Shown: positions 6,439 to 13,072 of the stretch, piece after piece
Layout of the letters: each line of letters begins with the position of its first letter
How positions within the stretch are numbered: position 1 is the first letter of the stretch
DNA from: Burkholderiales bacterium
GTDB lineage: Bacteria; Pseudomonadota; Gammaproteobacteria; Burkholderiales; Burkholderiaceae_C
Direction of reading: 5' to 3'
Assembly: GCA_025352345.1 (NCBI GenBank)
Contig: JANXTP010000034.1
Coordinates: forward strand, 1-15,360
DNA length: 15,360 bases
Notes under the pieces: model-generated
Databases searched by the model: none
Seen by the model: the letters and a program-made list of their open reading frames with translations, nothing else
What the model was told of the DNA's origin: nothing
Translations under genes and position numbers: made by a program

Positions 6439-7917
6439 TCAACTCAGCACGAACGGGTTGGCGATGCCGGGCCGCGGGTTGATGAACACGCTCTTCGATT
6501 CCAGGTACTCGTAGATCGCTCGGATGCCGTTTTCGCGACCCAGGCCCGAGGCCTTGACGCCGCCGAACGGCGCCATGTAGCTGACCACGCGGTACGCGTT
6601 GACCCATACCGTGCCCGCCTTCAGGCGCTTGGGCAGCGTCATCGCGCGCTCGAGGTCGCGCGTCCACACGCCGGCGGCGAGGCCGTAGGGCGTGTCGTTG
6701 GCGATGGCCACCGCCTCGTCTTCGGTGTCGAACGGGATCACCACCAGCAACGGGCCGAAGACCTCTTCCTGCGCAATGCGCATCGCGTTGTTCACGCCAG
6801 TGAAGATCGTCGGCTCGACGAACAGGCCCTTCTCGCAGCCGGGGCGCTTCGACCGCTCACCCCCGAGCACGCAGGTCGCGCCTTCGGAGCGGGCCACGTC
6901 GATGTAGTGCAGCACCTTGGCCAGCTGCGGCGGCGTTGACACCGGGCCGACGTTGGTGCCCGTGTCAAGCGGGTCACCGAGCCTCGCGGTCTTCATGAAC
7001 TCGACCAGCCGCGTCACGACCTCGTCGTGAATCTCGCGCTGCACCAGCAGCCGCGAGCCGGCCATGCAGGTCTGGCCGGTGGCGGCGAAGATGCCGGACA
7101 CGATGCCCTTGACCGCGTCCTCGAGTGCCGCATCGGCGAACACGATGTTGGCCGACTTGCCGCCCAGTTCGAGCGACACCCGTTTGAAATCGACGGCTGC
7201 GTTCAGGTACACCCGGCGCCCGCCTTCCTCACTGCCGGTGAACGCCACCTTCGCGACCAGCGGGTGCTTCACCAGCGGTTCGCCGACGTCGAGGCCGAAG
7301 CCGGTGACGACGTTGAACACCCCGGGCGGGAAGCCAGCCTGCGCGACCAGCTCGGCGAAGTAAACCGTCGATGCCGACGAGAACTCCGACGGCTTGACGA
7401 CGATGGTGTTGCCCGCCGCCAGCGCAGGCGCGATCTTCCAGGCGGCCAGCAGCAGCGGCGAATTCCACGGCGCGATGGCCGCGACGACGCCGAGCGGCTC
7501 ATAGGTGATGTAATGAAACAGGCCGGGCTTGTCGATCGGCGTCACCGCGCCCTCGACCTTGTCGGCCAGGCCACCGTAGTAATAGAACCATTGCGGCAGG
7601 TATTTCATCTGCCCCAGCATCTCGGCCTTCAGCTTGCCGTTGTCGCGCACTTCCAGATCGGCCAGTCGCTCGGCGTTCTCGGCAATGAGGTCGCCGAGCC
7701 GGTGCAGCAACAGGCCACGCGCACTGGCCGACAACCGTGGCCATGGGCCATCTTCAAAAGCGCGGTGGGCAGCCTTCACGGCCAGGTCGATATCGCGTGC
7801 ATCAGCCTTCGGAAACTGTGCCCAGGTCTCGCCAGTGGCGGGGTTCATGCTGTCGAACCACACCCCGCCGGCGGCTTCGACCGGCTCGCCGCCGATGTGC
7901 ATTTGAAAACGTTCCAC
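6439..7917 (-). CDS. NAD(P)-dependent aldehyde dehydrogenase
   Basis: A 492-residue ALDH-superfamily enzyme that oxidises an aldehyde to an acid in the cytoplasm. The catalytic Cys284 lies in GQTCMAGSRLL and the general base Glu250 in VSLELGGKSA. Their 34-residue spacing is that of true ALDHs. The cofactor region reads GVVAAIAPWNSPLLL and VVKPSE. The start is placed at GTG 7917 because AAAGGA lies six bases upstream and the protein then begins MERFQMHIGGEP, like family members. The frame continues open for 67 codons upstream, but that text looks non-coding. The nearest relatives I can think of act on semialdehydes of aromatic or acid catabolism, but the substrate is unproven. It is divergent from the HMG-CoA lyase gene. 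Confidence 0.93.
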   Translation of the reverse strand: MERFQMHIGGEPVEAAGGVWFDSMNPATGETWAQFPKADARDIDLAVKAAHRAFEDGPWPRLSASARGLLLHRLGDLIAENAERLADLEVRDNGKLKAEMLGQMKYLPQWFYYYGGLADKVEGAVTPIDKPGLFHYITYEPLGVVAAIAPWNSPLLLAAWKIAPALAAGNTIVVKPSEFSSASTVYFAELVAQAGFPPGVFNVVTGFGLDVGEPLVKHPLVAKVAFTGSEEGGRRVYLNAAVDFKRVSLELGGKSANIVFADAALEDAVKGIVSGIFAATGQTCMAGSRLLVQREIHDEVVTRLVEFMKTARLGDPLDTGTNVGPVSTPPQLAKVLHYIDVARSEGATCVLGGERSKRPGCEKGLFVEPTIFTGVNNAMRIAQEEVFGPLLVVIPFDTEDEAVAIANDTPYGLAAGVWTRDLERAMTLPKRLKAGTVWVNAYRVVSYMAPFGGVKASGLGRENGIRAIYEYLESKSVFINPRPGIANPFVLS

Positions 7918-8065
7918 GTGTGTTCCTTTTTTCAGTTCGTTCGTCAATCCGCGCATGAGCCGGCACAAGCCTGCGTTGCCCTGCTGATTGTTCAACATGA
8001 ACGCGCCATCGGCATCAGGGTGTGGCAGCGCCGCTAGACTGGTAAACACAGACCATCTCGCGCCC
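7918..8065. promoter_or_regulatory. Divergent intergenic region between ALDH and HMG-CoA lyase genes
   Basis: These 148 bases must hold the control signals of both genes. The only clear element is the ALDH ribosome binding site (AAAGGA on the minus strand, near 7924-7929). TGTTCAA at 7989-7995 equals one half of the palindrome at 3598-3612, but the other half is degenerate (about 3 of 7 matches). No convincing -35/-10 pair was found. Confidence 0.3.
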
Positions 8066-9010
8066 ATGACACATCCTTCGCCCACAACATCGCCTGCAGC
8101 GCCCGCGCCGCTGCGCATCCACGAGGTGTGCGTGCGCGACGGGTTTCAGATCGAGCCGGTATTCGTGCCCACCGAGCGCAAGATCGAGCTGGTCAATGCG
8201 CTGAGCCGCAGCGGCGTTGCAAAGATCGAGGTCACCTCGTTCTCGTCGCCGAAGGCCATCCCGGCGCTGGCCGACGCCGAAGCCGTGATGCGCGGTATCG
8301 ACCGCGTTCCTGGCGTCGAGTACGCGGCGCTGGTGCCCAATGTGCGCGGCGCACAGCGGGCGCTGGACTGCGCTGTTGACGAGTTGAATCTGGTGATGTC
8401 GGCCAGCGCCTCGCACAGCCTGGCCAATCTGCGCATGAGCCGCGAACAGTCGCTCGCCCAGTTCGCCGACATCGTCACCGCAGCGGCAGGCCAGGCTGCC
8501 ATCAACGCATCGCTGTCCACTGCGTTCGGCTGCCCGTTCGACGGCGACGTGCCACAGGGCGAGGTGCTGGGTTGGGTGGCTCGCCTGGTCGACCTGGGCA
8601 TCACCCGCATGGCCTTGTGCGACACCACCGGCATGGCCAACCCGGCGCAGGTGCAGCGGCTGTTCCGCGCGGTCACCGAGCGTTGGCCCGAGGTGACGTT
8701 CACAGCGCACTTCCACGACACCCGGGCCATGGGGCTGGCCAATGCGCTGGCGGCGCTCGAGGTTGGCATCACCCACTTCGATGCATCGCTCGGCGGTCTG
8801 GGAGGCTGCCCATTCGCGCCTGGCGCCAGCGGCAATGTCTGCACCGAAGACATGGTGCACATGTTCGAGGCCATGGGTCGGCACACCGGCGTCGATCTGG
8901 AGCGGCTGCTGACCTTGGCGCGGCAGCTTCCCGACATCGTCGGACATCCGGTGCCGGGCCAGGTGATGAAAGCCGGCCCGGCGACGCGGCGTTACCCGCT
9001 GCCGGGCTAG
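8066..9010 (+). CDS. Hydroxymethylglutaryl-CoA lyase family enzyme
   Basis: A 314-residue TIM-barrel lyase of the HMG-CoA lyase family, which splits 3-hydroxy-3-methylglutaryl-CoA (or a similar 3-hydroxyacyl-CoA) into acetyl-CoA and acetoacetate (or a keto acid). VRDGFQIEP carries the metal-binding Asp25, HFHDT gives metal ligands His215 and His217, and the signature GGLGGCPFAPGASGN contains catalytic Cys248 and Asn257. The length is normal. ATG 8066 is used because it leaves a short tail before the first barrel strand; no good ribosome binding site precedes it, and an in-frame ATG at 7988 is less likely. No 3-methylcrotonyl-CoA carboxylase genes adjoin it, so a leucine role is not indicated. 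It may cleave a product of the neighbouring HpaB-like, OYE and ALDH enzymes. Confidence 0.9.
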   Translation: MTHPSPTTSPAAPAPLRIHEVCVRDGFQIEPVFVPTERKIELVNALSRSGVAKIEVTSFSSPKAIPALADAEAVMRGIDRVPGVEYAALVPNVRGAQRALDCAVDELNLVMSASASHSLANLRMSREQSLAQFADIVTAAAGQAAINASLSTAFGCPFDGDVPQGEVLGWVARLVDLGITRMALCDTTGMANPAQVQRLFRAVTERWPEVTFTAHFHDTRAMGLANALAALEVGITHFDASLGGLGGCPFAPGASGNVCTEDMVHMFEAMGRHTGVDLERLLTLARQLPDIVGHPVPGQVMKAGPATRRYPLPG

Positions 9011-9044
9011 ATCTTTACCGCCAGCGAGGAGCGGGCCGCGTGGT

Positions 9045-9902
9045 TCAGGTCCCCAGGATGGCCCGGATGCTGGCCGCGGACGTGCGCACATTGATCGGCT
9101 TGGACAGATAGCCGTCGCAACCCGCAGCGCGCATCTTTACCTCGTCGCCCCGCATCGCAAAGGCAGTGAACGCCACGATGGCGATGTGTCGCCGCTGCGG
9201 ATCGCCCTTCAGGCGCCGGGTCAGATCGATCCCGTCCATGCCCGGCATCTGGATGTCCATCAGGATCAGCTCCGGCTGGAAGCTGTCGATGCGCAGCAGC
9301 GCCTCGCCGGCATCGCAGGCCGAATCGACGCTGAAGCCGTCATGGTCAAGCACATACCTGACCAATTCGACGTTCATGGCGTTGTCATCGACAACCAGTC
9401 CCGAGTCAATGCGGTGTGGCGATGGGCCGTGTCGACCGTCAGATACGAGGGTAGGCGATCTTCACGTTGGAATACCTGTCACAGGAATTGCTGGCTCGCT
9501 TCGTCCTGCGACCAGCCCGTCACTTGTTCCGCGACGGCGTTCATCCGGGTGACCCGACCCTCACGGTCGGTGGCAATGAAGCCCGCACCGATGCTCGCCA
9601 GCGTGACGGCCAGACCGTGCTGGATCTCGGTCAACTGCTCTTCGGCGCTGCGCCGCTTCTTGACCTCGGCTTCAAGCAAAGCGATCACCGCGTTGAGCTG
9701 GTTGACCGAAGGAATCTTCAGTGCCTTCGGGATCAAGAGCCACAGCGCCAGTGCCGTGACCAGCGCCACGGGAATGGAAGTGCGCCAGCGCAATGATCGC
9801 GTCAGCCCCCACCATCGTCCACAGCACGCCGGGCGACCAGGTGAAGCAGTACCCATGAGGCAAGAAGCCCGCTCGGCCAAAGAACGACGTCAGAAAGTCC
9901 AT
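9045..9902 (-). pseudogene. Decayed hybrid sensor histidine kinase with ethylene-receptor-like N-terminus
   Basis: Remains of a large membrane sensor. ATG 9902 follows AAGGA at six bases. The first frame gives MDFLTSFFGRAG, FLPHGYCFTWSPGVLW and ADAIIALA, like the first membrane segment of ETR1-type sensors. Near 9776-9781 the frame shifts by one (1-base insertion or 2-base deletion) and continues SIPVALV, then jumps to TALALWLLIPKALKIPS, so the middle membrane segments are missing. A coiled coil and a PAS domain follow (GAGFIATDREGRVTRMNAVA, EQVTGW). The frame meets TGA at 9479-9481, where relatives seem to have Trp, and then reads QVFQREDRLPSYL and TVDTAHRHTALTRD. From about 9410 another frame holds a receiver domain (LVVDDNAMN, then LILMDIQMPGMDG with the phospho-acceptor Asp, and LSKPIN). 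HisKA and HATPase are absent. The comparison with relatives is from memory. Confidence 0.85.
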
Positions 9903-10028
9903 GACCGATCCTTCAGTTCGCCACGCCACGTGCCTTGAAGCGATGTGCCGCAAGCGGACTTGTCAGCGTGCGGTCACCCCATGACACAAACAATTTTTAA
10001 CACACGCTGCTCAGGGCGGCCGCAGTGC

Positions 10029-10931
10029 TCAGACGCCGTGATCTTTCAGCCAGTCATGCGCCAGCTTGGCCGCGTAGACGGCCGCGGTCTTGTCATAGCT
10101 CGGACGGTAATCGGCATTGAAGCCGTGGTCGACGTTCGGGAAGACGACGATTTCTGAACCGCTGCCAGAGCCGCGCAGGCCTGCGGTCATCTTGTCGACG
10201 GTCTCGGTTTTCACAAACGCATCGATCCCCGCGTACAAGCCCAGCACCGGCACCTTCAACTCGCTGGCGAGATCGATCGGGTCCTGGGGCTTGATGTCCG
10301 ACTTCATCCCTTCGAGCAGGCCGTAGTAGGCCACCGCCGCCTTCAGCTTCGGGTTGTGCTTCGCGTAGACCCAGGCAGCGCGGCCGCCCCAGCAGAAGCC
10401 CACCAGCCCCAGCCGGTCGGCGTTGGCGTGGCCGCTGGCCCGGGCAAAGGCCACTGTGGCGTCGAGGTCGGCATTGACCTGCGCATCGGGCACCTTGGCG
10501 ACCACTGTCGACAGGATCTGGCCGATGTCGGTCATCTTCGACACATCGCCCTGGCGCGCAAACAACTCGGGCGCGATCGCGCAATAACCGAGTTTAGCGT
10601 ACCGGCGGCAGACGTCCTTGATGTGCTCATGCACGCCGAAGATTTCCTGCACCACCAGCACCACCGGGTGCTTGCCTGGCTTGGATGGCATCGCGCGGTA
10701 GGCCGGAAACTGGCCATCGGCGACGGGGATGCTGACCTCACCGGCGATCAGCCCTTTCGAATCGGTGGCGATCACCTCGGCCATCACCGGGTTCGACGCC
10801 ACCGCGAAGCCCGAGGCCAGCGAGGTCATCACGAAGGCGCGGCGCGACAGGCCGTCAGGCAACGTCGGCTCGTCGGCCCGCAGCGGGTTCTGAAAATCGA
10901 TCGGCTTCAAGCCGTAGTCCATCACGTTCAT
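10029..10931 (-). CDS. Tat-exported dienelactone hydrolase family protein
   Basis: A 300-residue alpha/beta hydrolase with the dienelactone hydrolase triad Cys180 (GFCWGG), Asp237 (YAGIDAF) and His269 (NVDHGF). The family hydrolyses lactones or esters. ATG 10931 has AGGA six bases upstream. Residues 29-35 read SRRAFVM, a twin-arginine motif, followed by a mild hydrophobic stretch (TSLASGFAVA) and a possible cleavage site after VMA (residue 51), so the folded enzyme is probably sent to the periplasm by Tat. The 28 residues before the arginines are a long n-region. It lies 73 bp after the second DUF2063 gene on the same strand, with two hairpins between, so it may be the last gene of that bufferin locus. 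A link to copper or to the peptide is inference. Confidence 0.9.
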   Translation of the reverse strand: MNVMDYGLKPIDFQNPLRADEPTLPDGLSRRAFVMTSLASGFAVASNPVMAEVIATDSKGLIAGEVSIPVADGQFPAYRAMPSKPGKHPVVLVVQEIFGVHEHIKDVCRRYAKLGYCAIAPELFARQGDVSKMTDIGQILSTVVAKVPDAQVNADLDATVAFARASGHANADRLGLVGFCWGGRAAWVYAKHNPKLKAAVAYYGLLEGMKSDIKPQDPIDLASELKVPVLGLYAGIDAFVKTETVDKMTAGLRGSGSGSEIVVFPNVDHGFNADYRPSYDKTAAVYAAKLAHDWLKDHGV

Positions 10932-10951
10932 GGGAAGTCCTGTGTTGCATG

Positions 10952-10967
10952 CGGGTTGGAAAACCCG
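10952..10967 (-). terminator. Second intergenic hairpin before the hydrolase gene
   Basis: On the minus strand CGGGTT-TTCC-AACCCG forms a perfect 6-bp stem with a 4-base loop. It ends 20 bp upstream of the hydrolase start, just before its ribosome binding site, and has no T-run after it. An attenuator or an mRNA processing/stability element is possible. Confidence 0.35.
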
Positions 10968-10971
10968 TGAT

Positions 10972-10990
10972 TCTTGCGCAAGGCGCAAGA
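10972..10990 (-). terminator. First intergenic hairpin after the second bufC gene
   Basis: TCTTGCGC-AAG-GCGCAAGA (plus strand) is a perfect 8-bp inverted repeat with a 3-base loop, 14 bp after the DUF2063 stop codon. No T-run follows. It may act as a partial terminator or a 3' stability element, lowering hydrolase expression relative to the genes before it. Confidence 0.4.
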
Positions 10991-11004
10991 GTGACGCACC
11001 GACC

Positions 11005-11790
11005 TTACAACACCACACGCGCCAGCAGACCGCCCTCGAACCATTGCTGCATGAAGCCGCCGATCAGCATCGACACCTCGACTTCGGTGTGGCCAGCACC
11101 TGTGGCGCTGGCCTCGGCGTGCGCACACGCCTGCGCAAACGACGAGCCGCTCTGCATCGCGCGCAGCAGCGCCGCTTCGACCGGGTGCAGCGAACGGAAA
11201 TGCGGCTGCAGCCCCTTGCGCCAGATCAGCCAGTCGACCTCGATCGGCGAGGCTTCTAGCGCAGGTGGCGCCTCGTCGTCATCGAGCGCCTGCCACACGG
11301 CCACGGTGTTGTGACGGAAAACCAGCAACTCGGCGGTTGGCACCGGCACCAGCCTGAGCGTGGCCCAGGCGTCGGGGGGCAGTTCACCCAATGTGCTGGC
11401 CTGAAGCGGGACTGCATCAGGACCATCAAAGGCCTTGCGCAGCGCCCAGTCGAGGCACGCGATCTCGGCATGGGCCGGCTGCTCGGTGTGGTGGGTCGCC
11501 AGGTGCGCGTCGAAATCGTCGCCGTACCAGCGCAGGCTGCGGGTGGTCGGCGGATGGGCGGCGATGTAGCCGAGAGCGGCTGTCTCGAATGCTGATTCGC
11601 CCATCACGGCCTGGGTCTTCTGGTACGCATCGATCAGCGTGTCGAGCAGCCGCGCCCGATAGGCGTGGGTGTAAATGCCCAGGCCCAGGCTCTGCCGTGC
11701 GGCCGTGCCAGTGATCAGCGCAGTCGCGTCACCGTCGGCCAGCATGTGCTGCTGGAACTGCAGCTGCATCGATAACACCGACAGGCTCAA
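11005..11790 (-). CDS. bufC: DUF2063 / HvfC-BufC family MNIO partner protein (second locus)
   Basis: A 261-residue cytoplasmic protein of the DUF2063 family, the partner of DUF692 (MNIO) enzymes in bufferin-type and methanobactin-type RiPP systems. Partners are thought to bind the precursor and present it to the MNIO. The N-terminal part matches the family (LQFQQHMLADG, LGIYTHAYRARLLDTLIDAY, FETAALGYIAAHPPTTRSL). The C-terminal half, with EVDWLIWRKGLQPHFRSL and a late helical region, is more variable. I chose TTG 11790: it overlaps the preceding TGA, GGGAG lies six bases upstream, and it gives the typical start MSLSVLSMQLQF. The alternative is ATG 11769. Its place directly after the MNIO gene supports a complex with that enzyme. 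Confidence 0.87.
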   Translation of the reverse strand: MSLSVLSMQLQFQQHMLADGDATALITGTAARQSLGLGIYTHAYRARLLDTLIDAYQKTQAVMGESAFETAALGYIAAHPPTTRSLRWYGDDFDAHLATHHTEQPAHAEIACLDWALRKAFDGPDAVPLQASTLGELPPDAWATLRLVPVPTAELLVFRHNTVAVWQALDDDEAPPALEASPIEVDWLIWRKGLQPHFRSLHPVEAALLRAMQSGSSFAQACAHAEASATGAGHTEVEVSMLIGGFMQQWFEGGLLARVVL

Positions 11791-12656
11791 GCGAGGCTCC
11801 CGGCCCGCTCGCGCTGCGGCGTCGGCATGGCTTTGGCGGCGATAGAACGCGCATGGTCCAGTTCGGCGACCAGTTCGGCCAGCGGTGGAATGTGGTCGTC
11901 GCGTTCGATCATCGTCGCCACGGGGCCGACCAGCGCCAGTGCTTCGGCATACAGCGCCCACACCGGCTCGGCCACCGGGTGGTCATGGGTGTCGATGATG
12001 TGGTCGCCATGGTCGGTGTGGCCGGCCAGGTGGATCTGCTGCACCCGATCGGCCGGGATGCCGTGCAGGAAGGCGCGTGGGTCGAAGCCGTGGTTGACGC
12101 TGCTGACGTAGATGTTGTTCACATCGAGCAGCAAGCGGCAGCCGGTGCGCTGGCAGACCTCGCGGATGAACTCCCACTCGGTCATCTCCGAGGCGCGAAA
12201 GCTCACATAGCTGGACACGTTCTCGAGCACCAGCGGCCGCTGCAGCACCTCTTGCGCGATCTGCACATTGCGCACGACGACGTCGAGTGCGGCTTCGGTG
12301 TAGGGCAGCGGGTACAGGTCATGCAGCACGCGGCGGTGCACGCCGGTCCAGCACAGGTGATCGGAAATCCACAGCGGCTCGACCCGGCGCGCCAGCGCCG
12401 CCAGGGCAGCGAGGTAGGCGCGATCAGGTCCGTCGGCGGCACCGATGGACAGCGCCACGCCATGCATCACCACCGGGTAGTTGGCGCGGATGCCGTCCAG
12501 CATCAGCAGCGGTTTGCCGCCGGGAACCAGGTAGTTGTCGGACAGGATTTCGAGCCAGTCGACACGCTGCGGCGCGTCAAGAAAATCAGCGTAATGCTGG
12601 GTGCGCAGCCCCAGCCCGAAACCGGGATTTGAAGCCCGGGGCTGCGCGTGTGTCAT
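11787..12656 (-). CDS. bufB: MNIO (DUF692) bufferin maturase, second locus
   Basis: A 289-residue cytoplasmic TIM-barrel enzyme of the multinuclear non-heme iron oxidative (MNIO) family, which uses two or three irons and oxygen to modify cysteines of a RiPP precursor. Candidate metal ligands are His65 (VMHGVAL), His100 (ISDHLCW), Glu145 (VLENVSSY), Asp179-Asn180-Asn181 (LLLDVNN), His209 (HLAGH), and the His/Asp-rich TDHGDHIIDTHDHP (214-227), with Glu251 and DDH 253-255. ATG 12656 is used; an in-frame TTG at 12671 is possible, and neither has a strong ribosome binding site. The gene starts 15 bp after the six-cysteine precursor and overlaps the DUF2063 start. A perfect 10-bp inverted repeat lies over codons 4-18. 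It clearly belongs to the BufB/HvfB branch. Confidence 0.92.
   Translation of the reverse strand: MTHAQPRASNPGFGLGLRTQHYADFLDAPQRVDWLEILSDNYLVPGGKPLLMLDGIRANYPVVMHGVALSIGAADGPDRAYLAALAALARRVEPLWISDHLCWTGVHRRVLHDLYPLPYTEAALDVVVRNVQIAQEVLQRPLVLENVSSYVSFRASEMTEWEFIREVCQRTGCRLLLDVNNIYVSSVNHGFDPRAFLHGIPADRVQQIHLAGHTDHGDHIIDTHDHPVAEPVWALYAEALALVGPVATMIERDDHIPPLAELVAELDHARSIAAKAMPTPQRERAGSLA
12603..12647 (-). other. Strong hairpin over the first codons of the second bufB
   Basis: GCGCAGCCCC (12603-12612) is the exact inverse complement of GGGGCTGCGC (12638-12647), with 25 bases between that can pair further (CCCG with CGGG). It begins about nine bases after the ATG at 12656. Such a structure could damp translation of the enzyme relative to the precursor upstream. 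Confidence 0.45.
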
Positions 12657-12671
12657 GACGTCAACGGACAA

Positions 12672-12953
12672 TCACTGGTCGCCGATCGTGCCACCGGCCT
12701 TCAGGCATTCGCCCGCTGGCATGGCCTTGAAGCCGTGGCCCTTGCAGGCATTTTGCGTCTTGCAGGCGTGCTCGGTGGTCTTGCAATCGGCGTTGCCCTT
12801 GCAACTGTGAACACCGTAGCAGTGCACCTTGTCGCTGGCCGTGATGATCTTGCCCGAGGCGCCCAACGGCGCATCGGCCGCAAAAGCACTGGCAGACAGG
12901 GCCAGGGCGGCAGCGGCGGAAGCAATCTGGAAACCTTTGGAAGCAGTGAACAT
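12672..12953 (-). CDS. bufA2: BufA2-like secreted bufferin precursor, six cysteines
   Basis: A 93-residue RiPP precursor with a Sec signal peptide: Lys6, a hydrophobic alanine-rich core to about residue 24, and cleavage near AFA-ADA (25/26). The mature part of about 68 residues has Cys45, 51, 57, 64, 70 and 83, spaced as in BufA2-type peptides: HCYGVHSCKG, DCKTTEHACK, QNACKGHGFK and ECLKAGG. By family knowledge, MNIO enzymes convert some such cysteines to oxidised heterocycles (thiooxazoles), and the exported peptide sequesters copper in the periplasm. ATG 12953 has AGGAG upstream (GGAG six bases away), the best ribosome binding site in this locus. The MNIO and DUF2063 genes follow immediately. 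Family placement rests on the cysteine pattern and the context. Confidence 0.9.
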   Translation of the reverse strand: MFTASKGFQIASAAAALALSASAFAADAPLGASGKIITASDKVHCYGVHSCKGNADCKTTEHACKTQNACKGHGFKAMPAGECLKAGGTIGDQ

Positions 12954-13043
12954 GGGAATCTCCTGTGTGGGGTCAAAAACGCGCCGGCAGACATTGCAGG
13001 CAGTGAGTGGCTGGGGGCGGGACCGCTTCCCATGCACCCGCTT

Positions 13044-13072
13044 GTGTCGCCTTGGGTTGCGAGCTCCTTACA
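13044..13072 (-). promoter_or_regulatory. Candidate ECF-type promoter before the BufA2-like gene
   Basis: The 114-bp gap before the precursor gene begins on the minus strand with TGTAAGGA (13072-13065), then 15 bases, then CGACAC (13049-13044). It resembles an ECF sigma promoter in having a GTAA-type -35 and a CGA-type -10. The first element overlaps the TAA of the DoxX gene. No sigma-70 pair is obvious here. The assignment is weak. Confidence 0.28.

Noticed and set aside
7027..8037. Plus-strand frame of 336 codons opposite the ALDH gene
   Set aside because: Antisense artefact of a high-GC gene. The ALDH frame has catalytic Cys and Glu at the correct spacing.
8015..9091. Long minus-strand frame opposite the HMG-CoA lyase gene
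   Set aside because: The plus-strand frame has the full lyase signature. The antisense translation is Arg/His/Gln-rich with no motif.
10016..10023. GCGGCCGC palindrome flanked by a repeated TGCTCAG after the hydrolase gene
   Set aside because: The flanking copies are direct, not inverted, so no stem forms, and an 8-base GC palindrome is likely by chance.
9903..10028. Gap between the broken kinase and the hydrolase gene, checked for genes and terminators
   Set aside because: Only the kinase ribosome binding site and an AT-rich patch (AATTTTTAA on the plus strand) are visible. No stem-loop or reading frame is supportable.
11853..12632. Plus-strand frame opposite the second MNIO gene
   Set aside because: The minus strand carries an unmistakable DUF692 protein. 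This frame is its shadow.
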